Shown: one piece after another, positions 11,620 to 22,710 of the stretch | Layout: the number at the start of each line of letters is the position of its first letter | How positions within the stretch are numbered: the stretch's first letter is position 1 | DNA from: Vesta saturnalis | Lineage: Eukaryota; Arthropoda; Insecta; Coleoptera; Lampyridae | Direction of reading: 5' to 3' | Assembly: GCA_036346205.1 (NCBI GenBank) | Contig: JARFJB010000664.1 | Coordinates: 1,518,001-1,582,000 of the forward strand | DNA: 64,000 nt | Position numbers and translations under genes: made by a program | The notes under the pieces: generated by a model | What the model saw: the letters and a program-made list of their open reading frames with translations, nothing else | The model's database searches: none | Told to the model about the DNA's origin: nothing

Positions 11620-12642
11620 CTTTAGAGTATGCAATAAAAATCGCAAGAGCTCTTAAGCTTCGTAGGGACCTATGTTCAATCGAAGTTTAAACTGCCTTGA
11701 TGCATTTAAAGGCAAAATTATACTAAATAAATCCAAGTTGGCGGATTGATATGACTGACACTGTGTGGTACCTACAACCAATTTTTAATATATCTATATT
11801 TTATAAAATAAGCGTTTGTTTTTATTTTACAATGGTCCTGACATTACGATCAAATAGTAAATGCGATTATTCTATGGGCAATTCTAAGAATCAAAGATTA
11901 TAGTCCGCAAACGCTTCATTTACAAAATACAACTTACAGAATACAATGTGTTTAAATTCGCAAAATTTATATAATACCATTATTATATTTATAACATGTT
12001 AGTCTAATCTGTATTGCATGTTCAAAATACATCCTTATATCATTTGCAGTTTCTGTACAGCATTTTCATTAGTGCACGTGAAAGGCGTATGCCCCTATTC
12101 GTCTGAAGGCGAATTTATACGTGTTAAGTAGCTAAAGAAAGTTACTAAATCAAGTGAATAAATTTAGTTGCTTATATCGTGTAAACCACTTGATTTAGTA
12201 CTGGATCAAGTACTGGATTTAGTGAAACGTTGAGTAAAGTTTTTTCCCCTGCCCATGTTTCGCTGCAACTAAACGCTGAATAAACACGTGTAGACAAGTC
12301 CGTTTAGTAGAGTTCATTATTACGGACTGTACAGAGCGTAGTTTTGTGATGGCTTGTGTGTATCGTGACTTGTGCATAGCAGTGAGGTTAAAATGCCTCG
12401 TTGGAATGAAGAAATAACATTAACGTTAACAAGAATATAGTGAAAGACCTTGCTTGTGGTATAAAAGAGTGCCTATGTGTGAGAATAGGAAAGATCGGGA
12501 ACCAGCTTATAAGGAGATCCAGGAAATAATGGGAATTGATAGATTTGGTATGCCCGAAATTAAAAACAAAATGCGGGTTTTAAGATCAAGAAAAAAGGAA
12601 AATGCGGAACTCTAGGAAGTCGGGATCGGGATCCGATGAAGT

Positions 12643-13414
12643 TTATGTTCCCACTCTTAAGTGGTTTAAGAAAATGGATGAAACCGGCCATGGGACAGCA
12701 CCTTCCCCCATAAAGTACTCACAATGTTGATCTCTTATTTCTCTTGAAAGTCTTGAAGAATGATTACTTCCCAACGTTCCTGTTGAGGGCAACGGATTAT
12801 TAATTTCGTTTCTCCAAGAACCTAACCTAATACGACCTTCTTCATCTAATGATCCACCTGGTGAATAAGTGTTATTGAAGTGATTCTCAAGTAGTTGTGT
12901 GTTGAGCAACATGCCTTAATAATTTTATCTACCGTTTCTGGTAAGTATGCTATAGGCCTTTCGAAAATTCGAAATCTACTAATTAGAATTCCGAAAGCAT
13001 ATTCTACTATGCTTCTGGCCCAAGAAAGGCGATAATTAAAAACTTTTTGCTCTTTTGTAAGAGCCACTTTTAAATACGGTTTCATTAGATAGGTTTTTAG
13101 CGGGAATGCATCATAACCTACAAAGAAACCACCATGTGGTGATATACCACTCTCTAGTGTCTCAAATAAGATGATTGCTGTAAAACTCCGCCATCTGATT
13201 GTCTTCCAGGGCATCCAACATGTATGTACCGAAAACAATAATTTTCGCCATCAACAGCCAACAAAACAATGCTATTATTACCCTTGCAATTAAAAAAATC
13301 ACTTCCACAATTGCTGGTGAAATGTCTTCCATTAATCGCACCGTAACATTTGAAAAGTTCTATTTGAGACGAAATTCATTTAATAACGTTCCATTCTCCT
13401 TCGGAAGCCGGCGC
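12643..13414 (-). pseudogene. Harbinger DDE nuclease (transposase), second exon
   Basis: Starts after a minus-strand acceptor (TCTCTATCTCTTTTAG, exon from 13414) with APASEGEWNVIK. CYGAINGRH follows (families read GAIDGKH, so the first catalytic Asp is Asn here), then SIVLLAVDGENYCFRYIHVG, GRQSDGGV, GYDAFPLKTYLMKPY, FNYRLSWARSIVEYAFGIL, SRFRIFERPI and finally YSPGGSLDEEGRIR and YFMGEGAVPW. This is the DDE_4 nuclease core of PIF/Harbinger. Breaks near 13190 and 12890 disrupt it. The first exon (WLRR... region) is missing. It lies antisense inside the intron of the MADF gene. Confidence 0.85.
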
Positions 13415-13466
13415 CTAAAAGAGATAGAGAAAAATATAACACTGCCTTTTTTATTATTCTAGGTAC
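13411..13466. promoter_or_regulatory. Back-to-back splice acceptors of the two Harbinger genes
   Basis: On the minus strand TTTTTCTCTATCTCTTTTAG ends at 13415, opening the nuclease exon. On the plus strand TTTTTTATTATTCTAG ends at 13462, opening the second MADF exon. The 48 bp between the exon starts is almost only the two polypyrimidine tracts. The same head-to-head pair occurs at 61899/61927 in the other Harbinger. Confidence 0.65.
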
Positions 13467-13943
13467 AATGCGCGGTACAAGGTACAAGGTACAAGGAGCA
13501 AATCAAGAGGAAATATTGATGTCAAAATTGAAACAGGTTTCAACAGTAATCAAGAAACTAAAACAGATAAGCGAAACCGTGACACGTGAACCTGTCATTG
13601 GAAATCAGTACATGGCTTTTTTGATCGTGGTGTAGGCGTACAATTAATTGCGTTAAAAACCCTTCCAGCCATAAGGGCACAGGACCACATACAGTCTATC
13701 CTCACAAATTTTGACTTGCAACGTATTAATTGCAATACTCCTACGTCCCACACCAGTAATGCATCTTCTGTGTCATATGTTTCTACGCCTATGAAATCCC
13801 CCGCATATTCATATTTAAATCCTGCAAGTTGTTTCACAGGCAGACTTTATAAGCCAAGGTTTCTCCAACATTTAATATCATTACACACAGTGAGTTTTTT
13901 TCATTATTTGTATGGGGATCTCGTAAACCATAAGAGTTACATA

Positions 13944-15883
13944 TTTGCTTAAATGGGGAAAGATTTGCTTCTTCAGAAAACTAATCCAAATACGCTTTTG
14001 TTGATTTACCAAAATGTATGGCTTACTAGATAATTAGAAAAAAGTAAAATTCTGCAAAATCGTATCAGCGCTTTCATTCGTTTATTTCTAAAGATAGATA
14101 AAAATTGTTTAAGTACAATTTTGTGCCGAATAACGTCACCGTACCAGTTTTTTTAATTTTGCTTAGCATTTTGAACTTATGAAGCAAAGTTGAATTATTA
14201 GTTAATTATTAAATGGAACCATAGTTGGCTATCACATTTTTTTCTGATTGTAATGATGTAAGGGTTGTATCACTTATTTTAATAAATAAAAGCACAATAC
14301 CCGTTTTTGTATTTTTAGGTTTAACAAAAATCATTTTGCCATGGAAAACAAAAGTAAATCAACTGAAGTGTTGTTTATCCTCATGTTTGACAGTTCGTTC
14401 GTTTGTATAATTCTTATCGGTTCTGTAAGAGTGGAGTTGCTTTAGAAAATTAATTATGGTGTACGAGAATGTCGAGAAACTTGGTCTGATCGAATGTTAC
14501 ATCATTTGTAACAAAAACAGTCAATAAGCGGCCGAACGCTATTTTTTATTGTATTTTGATCGCCCTCAACCATCTTTAGACACTTTCAAGAATTTATACA
14601 ATTTAAAATAGTTTGGGAGTTTTGTGAAGTCCAGAAATAGGGGTAATATTGATGAAAACGTGCAGATAAATGTTCTAGCTGTTGTTAATCAAAATCCATC
14701 TACATCAACAAGACGCTGTAATTTCACAACGCACAGTAGTGAGAACTTTAGCAAAACATCAATACCACCCTTATAAATATTCAGTTGGACAAACTTTGTA
14801 TCCTGGTGATGATGAAAGAAGATTACATTTTTGTAATTGGTACCATGAAAATAACTTTTGGATGCAGATCTTATGGACCGACCAAACACATTTAACAAAT
14901 TGTGGTTTATTCAATCGCCATAATGAACACATCTGGAACCAAGCGAATCTTCACCGTTTACAAGAAAGACAACATCAGATTAAGTTTGGCTTCAATTTCT
15001 GGTGCGGTGTTATTGGTTCGAAGCTTGTTGGGCCATTTATTTTTAATGGTACTTTATTCTGGAAATCGATATTTGCAATTTCTTTGGGAAGATTTTAACG
15101 ATATCCTAGATGAATTAAATTTACAAGCCCGGTGCCCTACCCCACTATCAGGTGCAAGTTAAAACATGTTTAGATGAAATTTTTCTAAACTCTTGGATAG
15201 GCAGAAATGGTCCTGTTTTATGAGCTGCACGTTCCCCTGATCTTTCACCTTTAGACTTTTTTGTATTTGGAGTAATAAAAGGTGTATATGTGCGATCATA
15301 TGCAATCCTGCAGGAGCTACAGGAACCTGTTATTAAGGCGTTTAACAAATAAGATGGGTGCAAAATTAGGAAGGCTATTAACTCCGTGTGGAACAGGTGT
15401 TGAATATGTGTCGATAATAATGGTGGACATTTCGAACACTTACTGTAAATTTCTTTTGTTTTCCATGGCAACATATGATTTTTGTTAAACCTAATAATAG
15501 AAAAGCGTGTATTGTGCTTTTATTTATTAAAATAAGCCATACAAGCCTTACAATCAGTACACTCAGAAAAAAAATGCACTATTAAAATATGCCATAGCCA
15601 ACTATGGTTTCCAGTTTAAAAAATTCAACTTTGCTTCAGAACTTCAAAATGCTAAGCAAAATTAAAAAACTAGTACGGTGACGTTATTCGGCACAAAATT
15701 ATCTACAAATTGTATTTAAAGAGTTTTTATCTATCTTTAGAAATAAACGTATGAAACCGCGGAAACGATTTTGGGGAATTTTACTTTTTTACAAATATCT
15801 AGTAAGCCATGCATTTTCTTAAATCAAAAAAGCGTATTTGGATTAATCATCTAAAGAAGCAAATCTTTCCCCATTTAAGCAAA
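13944..15883 (+). mobile_element. Mariner-like element with inverted repeats of over 400 bp
   Basis: Left arm 13944-14357 and right arm 15456-15883 are inverted copies, starting TTTGCTTAAATGGGG outside and including CCATAGTTGGCTA and CCATGGAAAACAAAAG inside. The element sits at the right edge of the MADF exon of Harbinger 1. Exact TA target bases are not clear, so the outer limits may be off by a few bases. Confidence 0.8.
14457..15450 (+). pseudogene. Mariner-like (IS630/Tc1/mariner) transposase, decayed
   Basis: Begins about 14457 (MVYENVEKLGLIECYIICN, the region of the first helix-turn-helix). QPSLDTFKNLY follows, then after a frameshift near 14700 ISQRTVVRTLAKHQYHPYKY, RRLHFCNWYHEN and QILWTDQTHL (first catalytic Asp), FNFWCGVIGSKLVGPF, WIGRNGPVL and ARSPDLSPLDFFVFG (third Asp), ending NNGGHFEHLL. 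The W..QDGAPPHY block with the second Asp is eroded to GALPHY. Several stops and at least three frame changes. Confidence 0.8.
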
Positions 15884-16016
15884 ATGAAGGGTACAGGGGA
15901 AACAAGATGAATCTCACAAAATACTTTTGAGAAAAACGAATTTAAAGAAGACCCCATACAGGTAATGAATTAAATTATTTCTGCTTCAGATTTTTTTTTA
16001 GTAATATCTACATATA

Positions 16017-18562
16017 CAGGGTGACCCAAACTCGATGGCCAAAACGAAAACAGCTGATTCCTCTGGCCAAAAGGAACAAAAAATTGTTAATACAGGGTGT
16101 GTCTATTGTTGATGGTTTCCAAGATGTTAACTTTTTTTTAATTTTTTCTATTTCGTGGAATTATTTTTTAAATCACGCTGTATCTTCCAAACTAGAAGAG
16201 TTACAAGAAAACACATTAGGAGAAATTTGTAGAAGATGAAATTGCCTTAAAGAATATTGAATTCATTCGAGACAAACTCATCATTCAACATTTTTAATGA
16301 CATAATGAATTCAGAAATGATTTTTTTTCAAATTCCAAGACAAATTTCTAAGAGGAATATTTTTCCAATAGAGATGGATTTGATACATGGCCGATAAAGT
16401 AAAAACTTCCTTTTTTCATAAGCTTCACAACGATATGAAAAAAACTTATGGTTGACGTACTAATTACTGAATTGTTACAGGAATACACCTCAGGAAAAAA
16501 TTTTAGAGCATAAAATTACCTTCAAAAATATGGTAGAGTAGATGAGAATTGACGATTTGTCCCTCACTTTTCAATCAATCTGTACATTTACTGCAAGAAA
16601 TACGTCTTCTTTACTCATATATTTTCATCACCGAAGCAACGACTTGACATTAGTAAGTTAGTTGTCAAAATTTGTTTGCTATTACAGTTTTGGAGATTTC
16701 AATACGAGTTATTTCTGTTGTAGTGATATGGTAATTTAGTTTTTGAGTCGTTCTTGTTCTTGTTATTATTATTGTTCTTGTTCGTGTTCGTGTTTTCCTT
16801 CCTGAGCCATGTTTTTAAATGAAGAATATGCCGATATTCATTATTATTGTGGTGTTGCCCAAGGGAATGCGAGTGAGGCTGCTAGACTGTATGCAGTTGC
16901 TTTCCCAAGAAGAATTCATCCAGAAAGAGGGGTGAGATCTGGAGATCTTGGAGGCCACGCCACTGTACCACCTCTTCCAATCCAACGTTGGGGATAATGT
17001 TCGTTTAGCCAATCTCTCACACCTCTTCCGTAGTGGGCAGGACAACCATCAAGTTGAACCCACATATCTGCTCTTCTTGCCAATGAAACCTCCTCCATCA
17101 ATTCAGGGAGGTTTTCTTGAAGGTAATTCAAAACATTCACTGAATTGACTCTATCTGGCAGAATATGTGGACCAATAAGTTGATTGTTGAGTAATCCAAC
17201 CCAAACGTTAACTTTGAACTGGTGTTGAAAGATATTTGGTCTCATAGTATGTGGGTTCTTATGTGCCCAGACGTGCGTGTTATGGATATTGAAGATGCTG
17301 ACCTTGTAAAGGTGGCCTCATCCGTCCACAAGATTGCTTTTTGGAAATCTCGATCATTCCTAACTGAATTGAGATACCATTGGCAAAACTCAATCCGCCG
17401 ACCTAGATCTCCATCTAAAAATTCTTGAACTCCCGTCACGTGATACGCACGTCTTCCGTCAGCCTTAACAGTTCTCCGTATTGTTTCTCGTGTCATCTGC
17501 AATACATTGGATGACCGCCGCAAGCTAGTCTCAGGATTTGCTTCGAAATGCTGGATTACGTCGTCAATCCTCTTAACATTATGAAATTCCTCTTGAGCTC
17601 TTAGGATCCTAAAAGATCCTCTCTCTCTCTTAGAGCAGTGTGTACTCTAGAGAAAACTCTCCTTTCTGGATGAATTCTTCTTGGGAAAGCAGCTGCACAC
17701 AGTCTAGCAGCCTCAGTCGCATTCCCTTGAGCAACACCATAATAATAATGAATATCGGCATATTCTTCATTTGAAAACATGACTCAGGAAGGAAAACACG
17801 AACACGAACAGGAACAATAATAATAACAAGAACAAGAACGACTCAAAAACTAAATTACAATATCACTACAACAGAAAGAACTCGTATTGAAATCAGCAAA
17901 ACTGTAATAGCAAACAAATTTTGACAACTAACTTACTAATGTCAAGTCGTTGCTTCGGTGATGAAAAGATATCAGTAAAGAAGACGTATTCTTGCCGTAA
18001 ATGTACAGATTGATTAAAAAGTGAGGGACAAATCGTCAATTCTCATCTACTCTACCATATTTTTGAAGGTAATTTTGTGCTCTAAAAGTTTTTCGTGAGG
18101 TGTATTCCTGTAACGATTCAGTAATTAGTACGTCAACCATAAGTTTTTTCATATCGTTGTGAAGCTTATGAAAAAGGAAGTTTTCTTTATCGGCCATGTA
18201 TCAAATCCATCTCTATTGGAAAAATATTCCTCTTGGAAATTTGTCTTGGGATTTGAAACAAAATCACTTCTGAATTCATTATGTCATTAAAAATGTTGAA
18301 TGATGAGTTTGTCTCGAATGAATTCAATATTCTTTAAGGCAATTTCATCTTCTACAAATTTCTCCTAATGTGTTTTCTTGTAACTCTTCTAGTTTGGAAG
18401 ATACAGCGTGATTTAAAAATAATTCCACGAAATAGAAAAAATTAAAAAAAAGTTAACATCTTGGAAACCATCAACAATAGACACACCCTGTATTAACAAT
18501 TTTTTGTTCCTTTTGGCCAGAGGAATCAGCTGTTTTCGTTTTGGCCATCGAGTTTGGTCACC

Positions 18563-18565
<3 letters not shown>
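16017..18565 (-). mobile_element. Mariner-like element with 900-bp inverted arms made by inverted duplication
   Basis: Left arm 16017-16928 and right arm 17663-18565 are near-perfect inverted copies. Both outer ends read CAGGGTGACC or CAGGGTGACCAAACTCGA and are flanked by TA. Each arm contains the 5' region and the first about 40 codons of the transposase. The unique centre (16929-17662) holds the rest of the gene up to its third catalytic Asp. The original 3' end has been replaced by an inverted copy of the 5' end. The right end runs directly into a TA microsatellite. Confidence 0.9.
16921..17780 (-). pseudogene. Mariner-like transposase lacking its C-terminus
   Basis: From ATG at 17780: MFSNEEYADIHYYYG and GNATEAARL (helix-turn-helix), a frame break near 17615, then HVIQ-type linker, SSNVLQMTRETIRRTVKADG (second helix-turn-helix), RRIEFCQWYL, AILWTDEATFTRS (first Asp), KVNVWVGLLNNQLIGPHIL, WVQLDGCPAHYG (second Asp), WIGRGGTVAWPPRSPDLTPL (third Asp, 36 residues after the second). 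The frame then leaves the gene at the inner edge of the left arm. The usual 60-80 C-terminal residues are absent. A second copy of the first 40 codons lies in the left arm at 16809-16928 on the plus strand. Confidence 0.85.

Positions 18566-18644
<79 letters not shown>
18566..18644. repeat. TA dinucleotide microsatellite
   Basis: Uninterrupted (TA)n of about 39 units, directly continuous with the TA target site of the mariner-like element ending at 18565. Confidence 0.98.
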
Positions 18645-18648
<4 letters not shown>

Positions 18649-18747
18649 TAGAAATTGGTTTAGTGAACCACGAAGTTCAATTTAATAATCATTAATTGTA
18701 TTTTATTTAAAATTAACTTTTAAAGTACATACAGTAAAAAATTAACT

Positions 18748-18794
18748 CGAGTGGGACTTGAACCCACGACCTCCACTTTCTAGAGTCGGCTCTT

Positions 18795-18797
<3 letters not shown>
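18748..18797 (-). repeat. tRNA-like 3' half (SINE or tRNA fragment)
   Basis: On the minus strand a perfect T-arm, GTGGGTTCAAGTCCCAC (18767-18751), is preceded by an anticodon-arm-like GAGCCGACTCTAGAAAGTGG. The internal GGTTCAAGTCC matches the Pol III B box. There is no acceptor-stem partner and no convincing D-arm, so this is not a complete tRNA gene. It is enclosed by two TA microsatellites and most probably is a fragment of a tRNA-derived SINE different from the one at 6641-6965. Confidence 0.45.

Positions 18798-18857
<60 letters not shown>
18797..18857. repeat. TA dinucleotide microsatellite
   Basis: Uninterrupted (TA)n of about 30 units on the far side of the tRNA-like fragment. Confidence 0.98.
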
Positions 18858-18859
<2 letters not shown>

Positions 18860-19301
18860 TCTTTACATCAGCCTTCCACATATTCCTTAGACCAAAAGAA
18901 GGCGATTTAAGTAAACTGAGCTTAGTTTGGGCGCTATACGGCCCCCAAGTCACAATTTTAAAATCGTTTTTTTATTATAAATTTCAAACAGCTTATGCGA
19001 TTTTGCTTAAATTTGGTACATTGGCATAGTTTCATGGGGTAGAAAAATCTATACCAAAATTATGATTACCATCAATCCATAGGCGTAGAACTTGGGTTTT
19101 TTAATAATTACACATTTCACATTTCTACTCCACTGGAAGAAAAGGGGTTTAAGTATAAAATTTAGATTGCGTAACTTATGTACTACAAAAAAGGTACTCT
19201 TGATAAGACTCGATAACTCTCATGATTTGATTTTCATAATTCCCAGTAAGTATTACAAAATAAATTAATTTACGAAAACATGAATAAAACTAATAAAGAT
19301 G

Positions 19302-20340
19302 TCATAAAAACTGTTCAAAGTGTCCACCATTTACACGCATACTAAGATTTATACGACGAAAAAAATTGAATTGTACTCTTTGCATAACTTCTTCGTCACC
19401 TCTGAGATTATTTGTTGCATATTGAATACGTTGCCACAGTTGTTCTTTATTATCTACAGGTGTCATGTATACCATGGACTTAAGATGTCCCCAGAAAATA
19501 TAATCCATTGGGGTTATGTCTGGGGAACGTGGTGGCCAATTTATAGGTGCGTCATTACCTCTACCTATCCATTTGTTTGGGCACTGTTGATTTAAGTAGT
19601 TTCGAACATTTAATGAAAAATGTGATGGAGCAGCATCGTGCATAAACCACATATCTCTCCGAAGTTGTAAAGGTAAATCTTCTACCAAATCTGGCAACGT
19701 GTTCTGTAGAAATTACAAATACATGTCTCCCGTTAATCTTTGTGGAAGAAGGGCAGGACCAACAACCAATTATTCCAGCCTATACATTCATCTTAAATTC
19801 GTGTTGAAAATGTTTTACCTGGATTGCATGCGGATTTTCAACTGCATAAACGTGTTCATTATCGGTAAAGAAAATTTTGTTGCCAAAGTTTAAATATCTT
19901 TCTCTTTGCCTATTAACAAACCGGAAAAAACCCAGGCGCATGTTCGTATCTTGGACTAAGAGATCTTGAACTGCCATCTTATGGAATGGATACCGCATCT
20001 GTTCTTTAATTACTGCGTGAACTACATCTTTACCTACTTCTAGTTCCCTACCTATTCGTCTGGTGCTTACTTCTGGATCTTCTCCTACACGTTCTAAAAT
20101 TTCTTCTTCAACTTCAGGAACCCTTACAAAACGCTCACTTCCATAATCAGCGGTTGCAGGAGCAAAGCGACCGGTTTCTCGAAGACGTCTCTCAACGGCA
20201 GCAAATGTTAGATGGCTTGGTATACGACGATTTGGAAACCTTTCAGAGTACACCCTAACACACTCTCGACCATTTCCTTGACAATATCCATATACGAATA
20301 CCATATCGGTATATTCTGCATTGGTGTATTGTCCGGACAT
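19302..20340 (-). pseudogene. Mariner-like transposase, nearly full length
   Basis: From ATG at 20340: MSGQYTNAEYTDMVFVYGY, GNGRECVRVYSERFPNRRIP (first helix-turn-helix), RLRETGRFAP, VSTRRIGRELEVGKDVVHAV (second helix-turn-helix), NKIFFTDNEHVY (first Asp), then WFMHDAAPSHF (second), WIGRG and WPPRSPDITPMDYIFWG (third, 38 residues after the second) and a C-terminus GGHFEQFL. About 345 residues, full length for the family. Damage is limited: a Trp-to-stop in the NVWAGIIG block near 19780, a one-base shift near 19765 and a stop near 19710. The youngest-looking copy of this group. I could not find its inverted ends. Confidence 0.85.
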
Positions 20341-21038
20341 GATAAATCACGCACAATTAAGTTTTATCTTTAAAGCAGATAAGAAACGTTTGCACTTTAA
20401 TAAGAATCTAGGTGTTTTAAATTGTGACACTAGTTTTATTTTATGAAACTATGGAAACTAACAATAACAATTGTTCGTACGTATAAAGCCAACATAATAT
20501 GTATGTACAGGTTGGCCAACTAAGAATGCAGTATATCTGAAACTGTCCATCGTAGAGCTTTAAAAAAGTTATAATAACGGCCAATACAAAACCTGGAAAA
20601 TATTTTCAAGTTTCTGAAATGGCGCTAGAAACGTAACTGCAATGTTGAATCTAAAAAGTGATGTTTCTGTGAATTCTGCTATATTAACATAATAAAAAAT
20701 AACTGATAAAGTGTATTCAAAGGTTTCTTAAATCACCGTTTCTTCGAAAGCTAATCGATTTTAACAAACTTGGACGCGTTGAAAAGAGCTTTTTGTACAA
20801 ATGTTAAAATAATTGAAGTTTTGTTAGTTTCACATATCTTCGCGAGAGGGCTTTGTTCGACATTCCGACAGAAACGGTTAATTTTCGCAAAAAAATTAAA
20901 TGCATTGGTATGACTTTTTTTCATGAACAAGTAGCTAAATGATACCTAAACAAGCTCGCGAAAACCGTATCTCGATATCTTGTTCCTAACCTAAAATATC
21001 GGCCAAAGAAAACTTTATACGAAAATGACTAGACAAAA

Positions 21039-21640
21039 CTAGAAAAAATATGGCCCAATAATTCTGCCTCCCAGTATGCCACACCAGAGATTTAAACTCC
21101 AACGTCCTTGGCGCTGAACTTCACGCAACCAATAGGGATTTTCTGCAGACCAATAATGCATATTGTGCAGATTGACTCTCCCGTCACTACTGAAGGTGGC
21201 TTCATCGGTCCAAGGAATTTGAAATAAAAATTTTCTATTTTCGCGAATCATGCCTAACATCCAATGGCAATAGTCTAACCTTCGATCAAAATCTTCCTCT
21301 TTCAAGGCCTAATGCAAAACGACATGATATGGGTGCATTCTAAAAATAATAAAAAAATTTTAAACGAATACCTATATATTTTGATGGCCATTAGAACTCA
21401 CCTATGGTCTTTCAAAATATTTTGAACCATTGTCCGTGATATGCCTAACTCAGTGGATAATGCTCTTGTGCTAATATGAGGATTTCCTTCAATATAGCCC
21501 AGCACACGGTTAATATTTTCTTGTGTTCTTCCAATTCTTTGCCATTGAAACGTAGGTCACAAACTACCATTGGCTCGTAAGCTCGCCACTAATCGGGGAA
21601 AAACTCTTACATCGCAATTTGCAAGCACAAAAATTGCTCA
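21039..21640 (-). pseudogene. Mariner-like transposase fragment with a probable intron
   Basis: Reading down from about 21640: VFPRLVASLRANGSL, QRIGRTQENINRVLGYI, NPHISTRALSTELGISRTMV (helix-turn-helix), QNILKDHR, then a candidate intron (21401-21340), MHPYHVVLH, a stop, ALKEEDFDRRLDYCHWML, QIPWTDEATFSSDG (first Asp), NLWCGILGGRIIGPYFF. The second and third catalytic Asp regions are absent because the gene ends at the inner edge of the left inverted arm. Confidence 0.8.
21340..21401 (-). other. Candidate 62-nt intron in the transposase
   Basis: On the minus strand the coding sequence is interrupted by GTGAGTTCTAATGG through TTTATTATTTTTAG, with GT-AG borders, an A+T-rich interior and a pyrimidine-rich 3' end. 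Joining the flanks reads KDHR then MHPYHVV in phase 2, which matches the conserved HPYH block of related transposases. Without removal the frame is lost. Confidence 0.6.
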
Positions 21641-22710
21641 AAGTAACGCGAAAGTATTGACAACTATTGACAATTTCAGGATTATGTATGTTTTGTTTAG
21701 GTATCTGTTTCCATTGCCTGCTTCTATTAATTGTATTTTTCGTATATATCCATAGTGAATATGCATTTAAACAAACAAAAAATAGGCCTTTCGTATAACT
21801 TTTAACATTGCTTACTTGCCAGTAGTAACTAACTTCAAAAAGGGTGATTTTATTCTGGTGAATAAATTTACAAACACTTAAAATCGCAATTTCTAGATAA
21901 CCTATTCAGAGCCGAAATTGAAGCTGCAGTTTTGTCTACCCATAAGAGGCCTCAGCAATGTACAGAGTGATGGCATTTACGGGGGCATTAAAAACCTTCC
22001 TCCTTTAAATCGGTCCTTTTTAGGGCCACAACTTACATAATAGAAACAATTCCAGAAAAATATAGTTAAAAAAAAATAAAAATTTAAGGGACTTTCGTAT
22101 AAAGTTTTCTTTGGCCGATATTTTAGGTTAGGAACAAGATATCGAGATGCGGTTTTCGCGAGCTTGTTTAGGCATCATTTAGCTACTTGTTCATGAAAAA
22201 AAGGTCAAACCAATGTATTTAATTTTTTTGCGAAAATTGACCGTTTCTGTCGGAATGTCGAACAAAGCCCTCTATTGACGACATGTGAAACTAACAAAAC
22301 TTCAATTATTTTAACATTTGTAGCCCAAGGAAAGCTCTTCTCAACGCGACCAAGTTTGTTAAAATCGGATTAGCGGTTTCGAAGATACGGGGGGTGATTT
22401 AAGGAAACCTTTGAATACCCCCCACTTTATTTTTATAGATGTCAAAAAGTGCCAAACAAAAAAAGTTCAGATTATCTTCGACTTTAAAGATGAGTTATTT
22501 TTTTATTAGGTTAATATAGCAGAATTCACAGAAACACCACTTTTTTAGATTCAAGATTGCAATTACGCCCCCTAACGGCCATTTCAGAAACTTGAAAATA
22601 TTTTCCAGGTTTTTGTATTGGCCGTTTTAGTAAAACTTTTTTTGCGCAAGCCTCTACGATGGATAGTTTCCCAGATACAGTACCTCGCATTCTTAGTTGG
22701 CCACCCTTTG

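Larger units (their letters stand above)
12393..13900 (+). pseudogene. Harbinger MADF/Myb-like partner protein, two exons
   Basis: Exon 1 runs from the ATG at 12393 to about 12690: MPRWNEEITL, CLWYKRVPMCENRKDREPAY, PEIKNKMRVLRSR and KSGSGSDEVYVPTLKWF, the layout of a MADF/Myb-SANT DNA-binding domain. Exon 2 follows a splice acceptor (pyrimidine-rich tract then TTCTAG, exon from 13463) and encodes KKLKQISE, FDRGVGVQLIALKTL and DHIQSIL, then a Ser/Thr/Tyr-rich tail. In Harbingers this protein binds the element ends and assists the nuclease. The intron holds the nuclease exon on the opposite strand. Frameshifts near 12425 and 12615 make it a pseudogene. Exon 2 may have been cut short by the insertion at 13944. 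Confidence 0.75.
20508..22710 (-). mobile_element. Mariner-like element with 500-600-bp inverted arms
   Basis: Left arm 20508-21025 and right arm 22087-22710 are inverted copies. Outer ends read GGTTGGCCAACTAAGAATGC and, in reverse, GGGTGGCCAACTAAGAATGC. Inner ends share AACCTAAAATATCGGCC, then AAAGAAAACTTTATACGAAA. The right arm has about 100 bp not in the left. The centre holds a transposase fragment that stops at the left arm, so the 3' half of the gene is missing, as in the element at 16017-18565. Confidence 0.85.

Noticed and set aside
18748..18797. A complete tRNA gene
   Set aside because: No D-arm or acceptor stem can be built; only the T-arm is convincing.
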